Shown one piece after another: positions 46,308 through 56,250 of a stretch of DNA of 64,000 nucleotides. The stretch lies in assembly GCF_023736155.1 (NCBI RefSeq), contig NZ_JAMLJJ010000008.1, positions 1-64,000 on the forward strand, given 5' to 3'. Made by a program: the position numbers and the translations under genes. Under the pieces are notes generated by a model, which saw only the letters and a list, made by a program, of their open reading frames with translations, did no database searches and was not told the origin of the DNA. The first letter of the stretch is position 1, and the number at the start of each line of letters is the position of its first letter. This DNA comes from Larsenimonas salina. GTDB taxonomy: Bacteria; Pseudomonadota; Gammaproteobacteria; Pseudomonadales; Halomonadaceae.

Positions 46308-46454
46308 GCGCTGCGCATCGATATGAACGTCGGCCGACCTTGGTCGTGCGGCCAAGGTCGGGATTGACCGGAAGGTCAGGTTCTTCCAAAACATAAGAGA
46401 TTGCGGTAAACGCCCGTTTGAATGGCAAGAGCCGCGTGAGCAAGGGACATGACC

Positions 46455-47729
46455 ATGAAAAAGAAGACGCTACACCTAAGCGCAGGACTGATCGGACTCT
46501 GGGCATGCTGGCCGGTCTGGGCAGGCGGTTTTCAGCTCAACGAGCAGGACGTGGTGACTCAGGGCACCAGCTTCGCCGGCCGGGCCTCGACGCCGACCAA
46601 CGCGGCCACCGTGTTCAACAACCCGGCCGGCATGTCGTTTCTTGACCAAGCGCAACTGACCGTCGGTACGGTCTACCTGAACCTTTCAAGCGACATCACC
46701 ACCCGAGACTCGGGGCAGCCGCTGACTGGCCTTCCGGTCTCCGGTGAGAGCGACGGGGACATGATTCCGGGTGAGGCGATTCCGTTCGGGTACGTCGTGG
46801 TGCCGCTCGACAAGCGCTGGACGTTCGGATTTGGGGTTTACGTGCCGTTCGGCCTGATCACCGATTACAGCGACGACTTTCAGGGCCGCTACTTCGGTGA
46901 CTACAGTCGCGTTGAAGTGGTCACGGCGCAGCCCACGCTTTCCTACAAGTTCAACGACCAGTGGTCGCTTGGGGTGGGCGTGACTTATAACTGGATCGAC
47001 GGCAAGCTGGGTGCAGCGACCGCCAACCCGCTTGACCCTACCAATGAAGGCGACGTCAAGGTTGAGGGCGATGATCAGGCCTGGGGCTACAACGTCGGTT
47101 TGATGTATCAACCGACCAAGGCCACCACGCTCGGTCTTGCCTACCGCTCGAAGGTCGATTACAGCCTGGACGGCCATACGACCTACAACAACACGCTCGA
47201 CAGCGCCACATTCAACATCGTGTCGGCGCGAAGCGATGCCAAGCTCGACATCACCCTGCCTGAATCGGTCGAGCTCTCACTGACGCAGAAGCTCGACCCG
47301 CGCTGGACGGTCATGGCAAGCGCCACATGGACGCACTGGAGCCGCTTCGATGAGCTCTACGTCGAAAACAGCAATCCGCGGGTGAACGACATTCAGGAGC
47401 CTGAAAACTGGGACGACACATGGATGTACGCCGTCGGTGCAAGCTATCAGCTCGACCCGGCCTGGGTAGTGCGTGCAGGCGTTGCCTATGACGAATCGCC
47501 GATGGATGGCGCCACCCGCACGGTGCGTGTCCCGACCGGCGACCGCTGGATCTACTCACTCGGCGCCGGCTGGCAGCCGACCGATACGCTGACCTTCGAT
47601 GTTTCCTACAGCTACTTCAACGAAGAGAGCGTGAGTGTCAGCCAGAGCAACCCGCAGCGCGGCACCTATGACGCCGGCTACGACAGCGACGGCCATGGCT
47701 TCGGTGCGCAGGTGACATGGCGCTTCTAA
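46455..47729 (+). CDS. OmpP1/FadL-family outer membrane transport protein
   Basis: 424 residues from ATG 46455 (AAGGGA eight bases upstream). The signal peptide ends near Ala23 (PVWA), and the mature N-terminus GGFQLNEQDVVTQGTSFAGRA (seen by its ends) with NAATVFNNPAGMSFL is the FadL plug signature. The beta barrel runs to a C-terminal Phe. Such proteins carry long-chain fatty acids or other hydrophobic compounds across the outer membrane. A terminator follows at 47781. Confidence 0.93.
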   Translation: MKKKTLHLSAGLIGLWACWPVWAGGFQLNEQDVVTQGTSFAGRASTPTNAATVFNNPAGMSFLDQAQLTVGTVYLNLSSDITTRDSGQPLTGLPVSGESDGDMIPGEAIPFGYVVVPLDKRWTFGFGVYVPFGLITDYSDDFQGRYFGDYSRVEVVTAQPTLSYKFNDQWSLGVGVTYNWIDGKLGAATANPLDPTNEGDVKVEGDDQAWGYNVGLMYQPTKATTLGLAYRSKVDYSLDGHTTYNNTLDSATFNIVSARSDAKLDITLPESVELSLTQKLDPRWTVMASATWTHWSRFDELYVENSNPRVNDIQEPENWDDTWMYAVGASYQLDPAWVVRAGVAYDESPMDGATRTVRVPTGDRWIYSLGAGWQPTDTLTFDVSYSYFNEESVSVSQSNPQRGTYDAGYDSDGHGFGAQVTWRF

Positions 47730-47780
47730 GGGGGGCGTTCGAGCCCTTCGTCCAACACGTGCTACATCAAGGCACGACCC

Positions 47781-47806
47781 AACGCCCGGCACCTGCCGGG
47801 CGTTTT
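47781..47806. terminator. Hairpin between fadL-like and pepF-like genes
   Basis: AACGCCCGGC and GCCGGGCGTT form a 10-bp stem with an ACCT loop, followed by TTT on the plus strand. It lies between two convergent genes. Confidence 0.78.
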
Positions 47807-47813
47807 GCGTCAA

Positions 47814-49724
47814 TTACTGCGCACCAAGTTCCGGATGCTTGTCCAAAAGCGCATTGGCCTGATCGATCAGGTCGTTCATGTAGCCCATCAGGGCGTCGTA
47901 GGGCGCAGGCGTTGCCAGATCCACGCCGGTTGCCTTGATCAAACGGTAGCCGCTGTCACTGCCGCCACGTTTGAGCATGTCGAGGTAGGCTGTGCGTGCG
48001 TCGAGGTTTCCGGCCTCGAGCTCGCGGGCGATCGCGTAGGCGGCGGTGATGGAGGTCGCGTACTGATAGACGTAGAAGTTGTAATAGAAGTGCGGCACGT
48101 AGGCCCATTCAACGTGGTAGGCCGGATCGATCTGCATCACGCCCTTATCGACGCCGTAGTATTTTTCAAGCAGTGCGCCGTACATGCGGTTCAGCCGCTC
48201 GCCCGAGAGTGAGTCACCGTTCTCGACGCTTTGGTGAATGGCGCGTTCGAACTCGGCAAACTGGGTCTGGCGGAAGAACGTCGCGCGAAGCGATTCGAGC
48301 GCCTGACCGAGGTAGTAGAGCTTGAGGCTTGGCGTGTCGGCCGAGGCGATCATGTGATCGATCAGCAAAAACTCGTTGACGGTGGACGCCACTTCGGCGG
48401 TGAAAATCGGATAATCGGCGCTCGCCCAGGGCTGGTGGCTGCTTGCGAGCATGGAATGCACGCCGTGGCCCCACTCATGGGCATAGGTCGAGACGTCGCT
48501 GTAGTGGCCGTTGAAATTCATCAGGACATACGGGTGCACATCATAGGCCGCGCCATTCATATAGGCCCCTGAGCGTTTGCCCCTGGCCGGGTAGGCGCTG
48601 GTCCAGTCGGCGTCGGTGGCCTCTTTTAACAGCGCCTGATACGCCTGCCCAAGCGGTTGGGTAGCCTCACGCGTCAGCGCCCTGGCCTGATTCAGATCAA
48701 ACTCCGGGGCGCGGGCAATCAGCGGCGGATAGATGTCGTAGTAGCGCAGTGTCTCGACGCCAAGCAGGCGCTGCCTGAGCTTTAGATAGCGATGGAGGCT
48801 GTCGAGGTGTGCGTTGGCCGAGGCCACCAGTTGATCGTAGACCCCAACCGGGATGTCATTGCCTGAAAGCGCGGCGTCGAGGGCGCTGTCGTAGTGGTGC
48901 AGGCGCGCGCTGGTGACGTGCGCGGTCACTTCCTTGTTCAAGAGCGCCCCGAAGGTCGTCGCGTAGGTCTGCCATGTGGCCCAGAACGTATCGAAGACCT
49001 GCTTTCGTACCGCGCGGTCGTCGCTTTTTCTGAGCGCAGCGTAGCCGGCGTTGTCAAGACGGCGGAGGTCACCGTTGACGGTGATTTCGGGCCAGGGAAT
49101 GTCGGCGTTCGACAGCAGCGAGTAGCTTTCTTCCGAGGAGGTCACGGGCGCCAGCGCCGCCAGCGCGGATTCGGTCTCGGCGCCGAGGATATGCGGCGCC
49201 TGCTCGCTGATGCGGGTCAGTCGGTAGCGGTAATCGGCAAGCACCGGGCGAGTCGCCCAGTCGGCCAGCGTTTCGGGCGGCATCTCGGCAAGCGCCGGGG
49301 TCACGAAGCCGGTCACGCTGTCGAGTCGCGCCCCGAGCTGCGTTATGCGGTTCTGGCGTTCCTGAGCGCGGTTGTCACTGAGGTTTTCATCGGCAGTGAG
49401 GCTTGCAAAGACCGCCAGGCGCGCCGTGGTCTTTTCCACCTCGCCGATGGCGTCAAGCGCCCTGGCGAGCGTTTCGGGCGACTCGGCAAGCTTGCCTTTA
49501 AAACGCGAGAGGGCATCGATGTCCCTGGCGGTGCGCTTGAACTGCGCCTGCCAGGCCTCGGGCGAGGCGTAGAGGTCGCCGAGTGACCACTGCCCTTCGG
49601 CGGATGGGGCCGGGGGTCTGGTGGATGTGGATGAGGCGGGGGGCTCGGCGGCCCAGCCCATTGAGGCGGTGCACGTCAGTGCAACGCCTGCACACACGGC
49701 GCGTAATGAGAACCTGCCAGACAT
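47814..49724 (-). CDS. pepF: Exported M3-family oligoendopeptidase F
   Basis: 636 residues from ATG 49724; the longer frame to 49844 is not needed. Residues 1-29 form a signal peptide (GVALTCTASMGWA), followed by a Ser/Pro-rich linker, so this enzyme acts in the periplasm, whereas most PepF are cytosolic. The zinc site HEWGH and a downstream Glu are visible (STYAHEWGHGVHSML, EVASTVNEFLL). PepF degrades oligopeptides of 7-17 residues. It may work with the opp locus nearby to supply peptides; that is inference. Confidence 0.9.
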   Translation of the reverse strand: MSGRFSLRAVCAGVALTCTASMGWAAEPPASSTSTRPPAPSAEGQWSLGDLYASPEAWQAQFKRTARDIDALSRFKGKLAESPETLARALDAIGEVEKTTARLAVFASLTADENLSDNRAQERQNRITQLGARLDSVTGFVTPALAEMPPETLADWATRPVLADYRYRLTRISEQAPHILGAETESALAALAPVTSSEESYSLLSNADIPWPEITVNGDLRRLDNAGYAALRKSDDRAVRKQVFDTFWATWQTYATTFGALLNKEVTAHVTSARLHHYDSALDAALSGNDIPVGVYDQLVASANAHLDSLHRYLKLRQRLLGVETLRYYDIYPPLIARAPEFDLNQARALTREATQPLGQAYQALLKEATDADWTSAYPARGKRSGAYMNGAAYDVHPYVLMNFNGHYSDVSTYAHEWGHGVHSMLASSHQPWASADYPIFTAEVASTVNEFLLIDHMIASADTPSLKLYYLGQALESLRATFFRQTQFAEFERAIHQSVENGDSLSGERLNRMYGALLEKYYGVDKGVMQIDPAYHVEWAYVPHFYYNFYVYQYATSITAAYAIARELEAGNLDARTAYLDMLKRGGSDSGYRLIKATGVDLATPAPYDALMGYMNDLIDQANALLDKHPELGAQ

Positions 49725-49904
49725 CGTGACCTCGCTTGAATTAGAAAACGGCGAACCCAGTGTAGCATCGCCGGCCTGGCCGGAGCCGTGGCAATGTACA
49801 AGGCGGGCGGACTTGATATGCTCGGCCCCCCTGGGTGTTTCCATTTCGCGCGTAGTTCGATCTCACGCGCGGTCACTTATCGTGCGTCTTTACCGGAGCC
49901 TGCC

Positions 49905-51188
49905 ATGAGCGCATCTCGCCTCCCTCTGTCCTACTACGCCGCCACCGCGAGTGATGCCTCACAACGTGCGCCGCTCAAGGGCGCGCTTGACTGCGATGTG
50001 TGTGTGGTCGGAGGCGGGTTTACCGGCGTGTCCACGGCGCTGCATCTCATCGAGCGCGGGTTTGATGTGGTACTGCTGGAGGCCGAGCAGCTCGGGTTCG
50101 GGGCCTCCGGGCGCAATGGCGGCCAGATCGTCAACAGCTACAGCCGGGACATGGACGTGATCGAGGCCCGTTACGGCGCTGAGACCGCGCGGGCGCTCGG
50201 GAGCATGGCGTTCGAGGGCAACCGCATCATTCGTGAGCGCATCACGCGCTACGCCATCGACTGCGATTTGAAAGAGGGCAATCTGTTCGCTGCATGCACC
50301 GAGCGCCAGTGGCAGGGCCTCAAGGCCCATCAGGCACTGTGGGCGCGCTATGGCCACGCAGAGCTCGAGCTTCTGGGCCGTGATGCCTACCGGCGTGAGG
50401 TGGGCAGCAAGCGCTACACCGGCGTGCTGATCGATCATTCTGGCGGGCACCTGCACCCGCTCAATCTGCTGCTCGGGCAGGTGCTGGCGTTCGAAGCCCA
50501 GGGCGGGCGCGTCTTTGAGGGCTCACCGGTCATCTCGGTCACGCCGGGCGAGCCCGCGTGCGTGCGTACCGAGCGCGGCGAGGTGCGGGCGAGCAAGGTG
50601 GTGCTGGCCGGCAACGCCTACATGAGCGGGTTACTGCCCGACATGGAGCGCCGTTCGATGCCCGCCAGCACGCAGATCATTACCACCGAGCCGCTCACCG
50701 ACGCGCAGGCCCGGGCGCTGCTTCCGACCGACCGCGCGGTGGAAGACTGCAACTACCTGCTGGACTACTACCGGCTGACGGCGGATCAACGCCTGCTCTA
50801 CGGCGGGGGCGTGAGTTACGGCGGTCAGGATCCGAACAGCATCGAAGGCGCGATTCGCCCCAAGCTTTTGACCACTTTTCCGGAGCTCTCGGACGTTCGG
50901 ATTGACTACGCCTGGAGCGGCAACTTTCTGCTGACGCTCAACCGATTGCCCCAGTTCGGCCGAGTGGAGACCAGCGTTTATTACGCGCAGGGCTATTCCG
51001 GTCACGGCGTGACCTGTTCCCACCTGGCCGGATGCCTGATGGCCGAGGCACTTGCCGGCGATGGCAGCCGCTTCGATGCCTTTGCAGGCATTGCGCACCG
51101 TCGGCTGCCGGGCGGGCGTACGTTCAGCGTGCCGCTGAGCGCACTGGGCGCCTGGTACTACCAGCTGCGCGACCGGCTCGGCTGGTAG
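49905..51188 (+). CDS. puuB: Gamma-glutamylputrescine oxidase PuuB
   Basis: 427 residues, equal to E. coli PuuB (426). Start ATG 49905 behind CGGAGCC. FAD-binding GGGFTGVSTALHL (36-48), GFGASGRNGGQIVNSY and the C-terminal YYAQGYSGHGV flavin block are present. The enzyme oxidises gamma-glutamylputrescine to the aldehyde, ammonia and hydrogen peroxide. It converges on puuA with a 23-base gap, so the two steps are encoded tail to tail. Confidence 0.88.
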   Translation: MSASRLPLSYYAATASDASQRAPLKGALDCDVCVVGGGFTGVSTALHLIERGFDVVLLEAEQLGFGASGRNGGQIVNSYSRDMDVIEARYGAETARALGSMAFEGNRIIRERITRYAIDCDLKEGNLFAACTERQWQGLKAHQALWARYGHAELELLGRDAYRREVGSKRYTGVLIDHSGGHLHPLNLLLGQVLAFEAQGGRVFEGSPVISVTPGEPACVRTERGEVRASKVVLAGNAYMSGLLPDMERRSMPASTQIITTEPLTDAQARALLPTDRAVEDCNYLLDYYRLTADQRLLYGGGVSYGGQDPNSIEGAIRPKLLTTFPELSDVRIDYAWSGNFLLTLNRLPQFGRVETSVYYAQGYSGHGVTCSHLAGCLMAEALAGDGSRFDAFAGIAHRRLPGGRTFSVPLSALGAWYYQLRDRLGW

Positions 51189-51211
51189 CGTGGCCCTGTC
51201 CCATGCATTCC

Positions 51212-52582
51212 CTACACGTGGCGTAGATACCAGTCGTACTCAAGCGTACTGACCCGAGCCATCGCCTGCTCGCGTTCGGCGCGCCGATTGGCGCAGTAGA
51301 CAAAATGAAACGCATCCCCAAGCGACGCTTTCAGGGCATCGCTGTGTTCGAACAGGCTCAGGGCCTCGCGCCAGCTGTTGGTGAGACTGGGTGCGAGCTG
51401 GGTGTAGGCGTTGCCGGCAATGGGTGCGCCCGGCGCCGTCCGGTGATCAAGCCCGTACAGAATCGATGCCAGAAGCGTTGCAAGCAGCAGGTAGGGGTTG
51501 GCGTCGGCGCCGGCCACGCGGTGTTCGAGCCGACGGGCGTGGTCGGGGCCTGACGGAATCCGGATCGCCACCGAGCGATTATCCACCCCCCACGATGGCG
51601 CCATCGGGACGTAAAGCCCGGGCTGAAACCGGCGAAATGAATTCAGGTTGGGGGCGAACACCGCCATCGACGCAGGCATCAGCTCGAGCAGCCCACCGAT
51701 GGCGTGGCCGAGTGTGTCGCTTCCGGTGAGGGCGCCGTTATCGGCGGCGAAGAGATTGGTGCCGTGGGCGTCTTCAAGGCTTATGTGCACGTGAGCGCCG
51801 CTTCCGGCCTCATCGCCGAAGGGCTTGGCCATGAAGGTGGCCTCAAGGTCGTGCTGTTCGGCGACGCCGCGAATCAGGCGCTTGAGCAGTACGGCGCTGT
51901 CGGCGGCGGCGAGTGCGTTGCTTGAGTGAATCAGGTTGATCTCGAACTGGCCGGGCGCGCATTCCTTCAACGCGCTGTCGAGCGGCAACCCCTGAGCGCG
52001 GGCCGCGGCCTGAATGTCTTCAAGCACACCTGCGTACTCATCGAGCTCGTTCATGGCGTAGAGCTGACTCTGTACGGCGCGCTCGCCGGTGCTCGGGGCG
52101 CAGGGCGGATGAATGCGCCCGCGGGCGTCACGCCGGCGCTCGACCAGATAGAACTCAAGTTCGAGCGCCACTACCGGCGTCAGCCCGCGCTCGGTGAACC
52201 GCGAGAGCGTCTGCGCCAGCACGTGGCGCGGGTCTGCAAAAAACGCGGTGCCGTCGGGCTCGAACATGCTCATCAACACCTGAGCCCGGCCCGGGCGCCA
52301 GGGCGTCGGGGCGAATGTGTCGGCCAGGGGCCAGCAGGTGCGGTCACCGTCGCCGGAATCAAGCCCGAGGCCGGTTTCCTCGATGGTGTTGCCGCAGATG
52401 TCGAGGGCAAACAGCGAGGCGGGAAGCTGAATGCCCTGAGTGCAGGCCTTGAGCAGACCGTCCCGGGGCAGGCGCTTGCCGCGCATCACGCCGTTGAGGT
52501 CGCTGATGAGCACATCGACAGTCTCGACGTCGGGATGGCCGTCAAGAAAGGCTCGGGCGGTTTGGACAAGGGAAAAGGGCAT
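51212..52582 (-). CDS. puuA: Gamma-glutamylputrescine synthetase PuuA (glutamine synthetase family)
   Basis: 456 residues, start ATG 52582. Glutamine-synthetase fold: ALELEFYLVER and AHVHISLED (metal and ATP site), KPFGDEAGSG, and RIPSGPDHARRLEHR for substrate binding. PuuA ligates glutamate to putrescine with ATP. Close homologues also use other amines (ethanolamine, spermidine), so the exact substrate needs care. It is the last gene of the opp run on the same strand and may be in that operon (104-base gap). Confidence 0.85.
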   Translation of the reverse strand: MPFSLVQTARAFLDGHPDVETVDVLISDLNGVMRGKRLPRDGLLKACTQGIQLPASLFALDICGNTIEETGLGLDSGDGDRTCWPLADTFAPTPWRPGRAQVLMSMFEPDGTAFFADPRHVLAQTLSRFTERGLTPVVALELEFYLVERRRDARGRIHPPCAPSTGERAVQSQLYAMNELDEYAGVLEDIQAAARAQGLPLDSALKECAPGQFEINLIHSSNALAAADSAVLLKRLIRGVAEQHDLEATFMAKPFGDEAGSGAHVHISLEDAHGTNLFAADNGALTGSDTLGHAIGGLLELMPASMAVFAPNLNSFRRFQPGLYVPMAPSWGVDNRSVAIRIPSGPDHARRLEHRVAGADANPYLLLATLLASILYGLDHRTAPGAPIAGNAYTQLAPSLTNSWREALSLFEHSDALKASLGDAFHFVYCANRRAEREQAMARVSTLEYDWYLRHV

Positions 52583-52686
52583 GAGCCACCTGATTGCGCA
52601 AGAGAACGGATGTTTGCATGGTTTGCGCTGGCCAGGCCCGTGTCAATCGACATGACGTCGACAGCACGGGCGTGTGTGTTTTTCGT

Positions 52687-54282
52687 TTACGCGACGCGGT
52701 CGATGAACGACGCCTCGATCAATTTTCGGGTGTAGTCGACCCGGGGCGCGGTGAAGATGGCCTCCGACGGACCGTGTTCCACCACGGCGCCGTCTTTCAT
52801 CACCAATACGGTATCGGACATCGCCCGCACCACCGAGAGGTCGTGGCTTATAAATACGTACGTAAGCCCGTGTTTCTTTTGAAGCTCGCGCAAAAGGTTC
52901 ACCACCGTGACCTGCACCGAGCGGTCTAGCGCCGAGGTCGGCTCGTCGAGCAGTAGAAATTCCGGCTTCAGTACCAGCGCGCGGGCGATGGCAATGCGCT
53001 GGCGCTGGCCGCCGGAAAATTCGTGGGGGTAACGCGCCCGCATGGCCGGGTCGAGTTTTACCTCGCCGAGCGCCTCGATCACGCGAGCCTCGCGCTCGCG
53101 CCGGGAAAGCTCCGGAAAGTGCACCTTGAGCCCTTCGCTGATGATCTCGCCGACCGTCATTCGCGGTGACAGCGAGCCGAACGGGTCTTGAAACACCACC
53201 TGAAGGCGCTTTCTAAGCGGGCGCAGCGCTTTCTGATCGAGCGGCTGCAGCGCCATCTCGTCGAACACGATCTGCCCGGTGCTCGGCAAGAGCCGCAGCA
53301 GCGCCCGGCCGAGGGTCGATTTGCCCGAGCCGGACTCGCCGACGATGCCGACGGTCTGGCCGCGGCGAACGCGAAGGTCGATGCCGCGAACCGCTTCAAA
53401 CGTTTCATCGGGGCGAAAGAGGTGGCGCTTGGTGGTGAAGCGCACATGAACGTCGCGGGCATCGAGCACCACCGGGGCGTCGTCGGCGACCGGCGCCTTG
53501 ACGCCGTCGGGTTCGGCGGCAAGCAGCATGCGGGTGTAGTCGTGGCTCGGGTTGGCGAACACGTCGCGGGTTGGCCCCTGCTCGACCAGATCACCGTGCT
53601 GCATCACGCAGACCCGGTCGGCGACGTGGCGAACCAGATTCAAATCGTGGGTGATGAACAGAATCGCGAGGCCATAGCGTGCCTGAAGCTCGCCAAGCAG
53701 TTCCAGAATCTGGGCCTGTACGGTGACGTCGAGCGCGGTGGTCGGCTCATCGGCAATCAAGAGCTTCGGCTCGCAGGCGATCGCCATCGCGATCACCACG
53801 CGCTGGCGCTGGCCGCCGGAAAGCTCATGGGGGTAGCTTTTTATCCGCCGTTCGGGTTCGGGGATACCGACCTGTTTCAAGAGCTCGAGTACCCGGGCAC
53901 GGGCCTTGTTGCCGCGAAGGTCGGTGTGTTTTTCGAGCACTTCGCGAATCTGGCGTTCGATGCGATGCATCGGGTTGAGCGAGGTCATCGGCTCCTGAAA
54001 CACCATGCCGATGTCGTTGCCGCGCAGTGCCCGAATGTCGCGGTCTTTGAGGTTCGTTAGGGTCTTGCCGTCGAAGCGAATCTCGCCCTCGATGCGGGCA
54101 AGTTCCGGCAGCAGGCGCATGATGGCGGTGGAGGTGACCGACTTGCCGGAGCCGGATTCGCCGACCAGCGCAACGGTTTCGCCGGCCTTGACCTCAAGGC
54201 TTACGTCCTTGACCGCGGTGACCGGGCCGGTAGGCAGATCGAAGGTGACGCTCAGGTGAGCGAGTTCAAGCAGTGCAGACAC
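52687..54282 (-). CDS. Fused oligopeptide ABC transporter ATPase (OppD-OppF, YejF-like)
   Basis: 531 residues, two complete ABC domains: Walker A GESGSGKS in each half (near 40 and 318), ABC signature LSGGQRQRV / FSGGQRQRI, and Walker B LLIADEPT / LLLDEPT. E. coli Opp uses separate OppD and OppF; the fusion resembles YejF (529). It energises import through the OppB/OppC pair encoded just upstream, which ends 12 bases before this start. Each half lacks an obvious C-terminal Cys-rich OppD tail. Confidence 0.92.
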   Translation of the reverse strand: MSALLELAHLSVTFDLPTGPVTAVKDVSLEVKAGETVALVGESGSGKSVTSTAIMRLLPELARIEGEIRFDGKTLTNLKDRDIRALRGNDIGMVFQEPMTSLNPMHRIERQIREVLEKHTDLRGNKARARVLELLKQVGIPEPERRIKSYPHELSGGQRQRVVIAMAIACEPKLLIADEPTTALDVTVQAQILELLGELQARYGLAILFITHDLNLVRHVADRVCVMQHGDLVEQGPTRDVFANPSHDYTRMLLAAEPDGVKAPVADDAPVVLDARDVHVRFTTKRHLFRPDETFEAVRGIDLRVRRGQTVGIVGESGSGKSTLGRALLRLLPSTGQIVFDEMALQPLDQKALRPLRKRLQVVFQDPFGSLSPRMTVGEIISEGLKVHFPELSRREREARVIEALGEVKLDPAMRARYPHEFSGGQRQRIAIARALVLKPEFLLLDEPTSALDRSVQVTVVNLLRELQKKHGLTYVFISHDLSVVRAMSDTVLVMKDGAVVEHGPSEAIFTAPRVDYTRKLIEASFIDRVA

Positions 54283-54294
54283 GGTGGCCTCCGA

Positions 54295-55236
54295 TCAGCG
54301 GGTTTTCGGGTCGAGGGCGTCGCGCAGCCCGTCGCCGAGAAAGTTGAGACAAAAAAGCGTCACGGCCAGAAAGACCGACGGCACGATCAGCATCCACGGC
54401 GCGCTTTCCATCATGTCCTTGCCTTCGCTGATCAACACGCCCCAGCTGGTGAGCGGCTCCTGCACGCCAAGGCCCAGAAACGACAGAAAGCTTTCCAGCA
54501 GGATGACCTTGGGCACGGTCAGGGTGACGTAGATGATGACCGGGCCCAGGGTGTTGGGAATCAGATGGCGTCGCACGATGGTCGGCCCGCCAACGCCTAA
54601 CGCGTGGGCGGCCTCGATGAATTCCCGGCGCTTGAGCGCCAGCGTCTGGCCGCGCACGATACGCGCCATGTCGAGCCATTCCACCGCGCCGATGGCGGCG
54701 TAGATCAAGAAGATATTGCGGCCGAACACCACCATCAGAAGGATCACCAAAAACATGAACGGCAGCGAGTACATGATGTCGACGAAGCGCATCATCAGAT
54801 TGTCGGTGCGCCCGCCGACGTAGCCGGCCACCGCCCCGTAGAGCACGCCGATCACCAGCGAGACAAAGGTGGCCACCAGCGCCACCGACAGCGAAACCTG
54901 GCCGCCGAACAGGGTGCGCACCAGAATGTCGCGGCCGTTAGCGTCGGTGCCGAAATAGTGGCCGTTTTCAAGCGAGGGGGCGGTCTGGAAGTTGCTCCAG
55001 TCGACTTCATCGAGCGCCCAGGGCAGCAGATGCGGACCGATAAAGCAGATCAGCGCCATCAGCGTGAGAATCACAAGGCTCGCCATGGCGGCCTTGTTCT
55101 GCTTGAGCCGGCGCCAGGCTTCGCGGCCGAGGCTCTCGCCGGTGTTCTTGTCAGGCCCGGCCGGTGGGTTGGGGCCGCCGGCGGGCAGCGGCGTATCGTC
55201 GTGCTCGCCGCGGTAGGGGGTCGTCGTCGAGGTCAT
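54295..55236 (-). CDS. oppC: Oligopeptide ABC transporter permease OppC
   Basis: 313 residues with a longer cytosolic N-terminus (about 30 residues) before the first of six membrane segments. The EAA loop EAAHALGVGGPTIVRRHLIPN and the FLGLGVQEPLTSWGVLI end match OppC, as do GHYFGTDANGRDILVRTLFGG and WLDMARIVRGQTL. Forms the pore with OppB. Confidence 0.93.
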   Translation of the reverse strand: MTSTTTPYRGEHDDTPLPAGGPNPPAGPDKNTGESLGREAWRRLKQNKAAMASLVILTLMALICFIGPHLLPWALDEVDWSNFQTAPSLENGHYFGTDANGRDILVRTLFGGQVSLSVALVATFVSLVIGVLYGAVAGYVGGRTDNLMMRFVDIMYSLPFMFLVILLMVVFGRNIFLIYAAIGAVEWLDMARIVRGQTLALKRREFIEAAHALGVGGPTIVRRHLIPNTLGPVIIYVTLTVPKVILLESFLSFLGLGVQEPLTSWGVLISEGKDMMESAPWMLIVPSVFLAVTLFCLNFLGDGLRDALDPKTR

Positions 55237-55284
55237 GAGGCGCTCTCGCGTTGGTTGTTATAACGGCTCGATCTTCATGGCGAA

Positions 55285-56211
55285 TCAGTCGTTGTATCGA
55301 ATCTGGGGGTCAAGGGCGGAATACAGCAGATCCACCAGCAGGTTCATCAGCACGATCAGCGCGCCGTAGAACACCACCGTGCCCATCACCAGGGTGTAGT
55401 CGCGGTTGAGCGCGCCCTGCACGAAGTAGCGGCCGATGCCCGGGATGCCGAAAATCTGCTCGATCACCACCGAGCCGGTGACGATGGCGGCAATCGCCGG
55501 GCCGAGATACGACACTACCGGCAAAAGCGAGGGGCGAAGCGCGTGGCGCAGCACCACCTGTACTTCCGAAAGGCCCTTGGCGCGGGCGGTGCGGATGAAG
55601 TGGCTGCCCATGGTTTCGATCATCGAGGCGCGCATCATGCGGGCGATGTAGGCGATCTGCTGAATCGACAGCGCGATCACCGGCAGCACCAGGTTGGGCA
55701 GGGCGCCGCCGTTCCAGCCGCCGGCCGGTAGCCAGCCGAGCAGCACCCCGAACACCAGCGCCATGATCGGCGCGATCACGAAGTTCGGTACCGCGATGCC
55801 GCCAAGCGCCAGCGACATCACCAGATAATCGATGGTGCTGTTGCGCTTGAGCGCGGCGATCACCCCAAGCGGCAGCCCGATCAAAAGCGCAAGGCCGATC
55901 GCGAGCCCGCCGATTTCAAGGCTTACGGGAAAGCCCTGCATGATCAGCTCGGTGACCGAAAAATCCTTGTACTTGAACGACGGCCCGAAATCGCCCTGAG
56001 CCAGGTTGCCCATATAGCGCAGATACTGCATCGGCAGGGGTTCATCAAGGTGATAGGCCGCCTTGAGGTTGGCCTCGATTTCAGGCGGTAGCTGCCGTTC
56101 GCCGTCAAACGGGCCGCCAGGCGCTGCACGCATCAGGAAAAACGAGATCGTGATCACGACCAGAAGCGTAGGCACGGCAAAGGCCAGCCGTTTCAGGGTG
56201 TAGCTCAGCAT
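55285..56211 (-). CDS. oppB: Oligopeptide ABC transporter permease OppB
   Basis: 308 residues (E. coli OppB 306). Six membrane segments, RMMRASMIETMGSHFIRTARAKGL EAA-type loop (cut by pattern) and IFGIPGIGRYFVQGALNRDY near the C-terminus. Starts 39 bases after the first binding-protein gene. Confidence 0.94.
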   Translation of the reverse strand: MLSYTLKRLAFAVPTLLVVITISFFLMRAAPGGPFDGERQLPPEIEANLKAAYHLDEPLPMQYLRYMGNLAQGDFGPSFKYKDFSVTELIMQGFPVSLEIGGLAIGLALLIGLPLGVIAALKRNSTIDYLVMSLALGGIAVPNFVIAPIMALVFGVLLGWLPAGGWNGGALPNLVLPVIALSIQQIAYIARMMRASMIETMGSHFIRTARAKGLSEVQVVLRHALRPSLLPVVSYLGPAIAAIVTGSVVIEQIFGIPGIGRYFVQGALNRDYTLVMGTVVFYGALIVLMNLLVDLLYSALDPQIRYND

Positions 56212-56250
56212 GGGCGGTGGCCTCCATGGCGTCGTGCACTGAGTGCCATG

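Noticed and set aside
52636-52671. Hairpin between the fused OppD-F gene and puuA as a terminator
   Set aside because: The stem GCCCGTG/CACGGGC has T-rich sequence only on the plus strand, while both genes read on the minus strand. It gives no firm reason to split puuA from the opp transcript.
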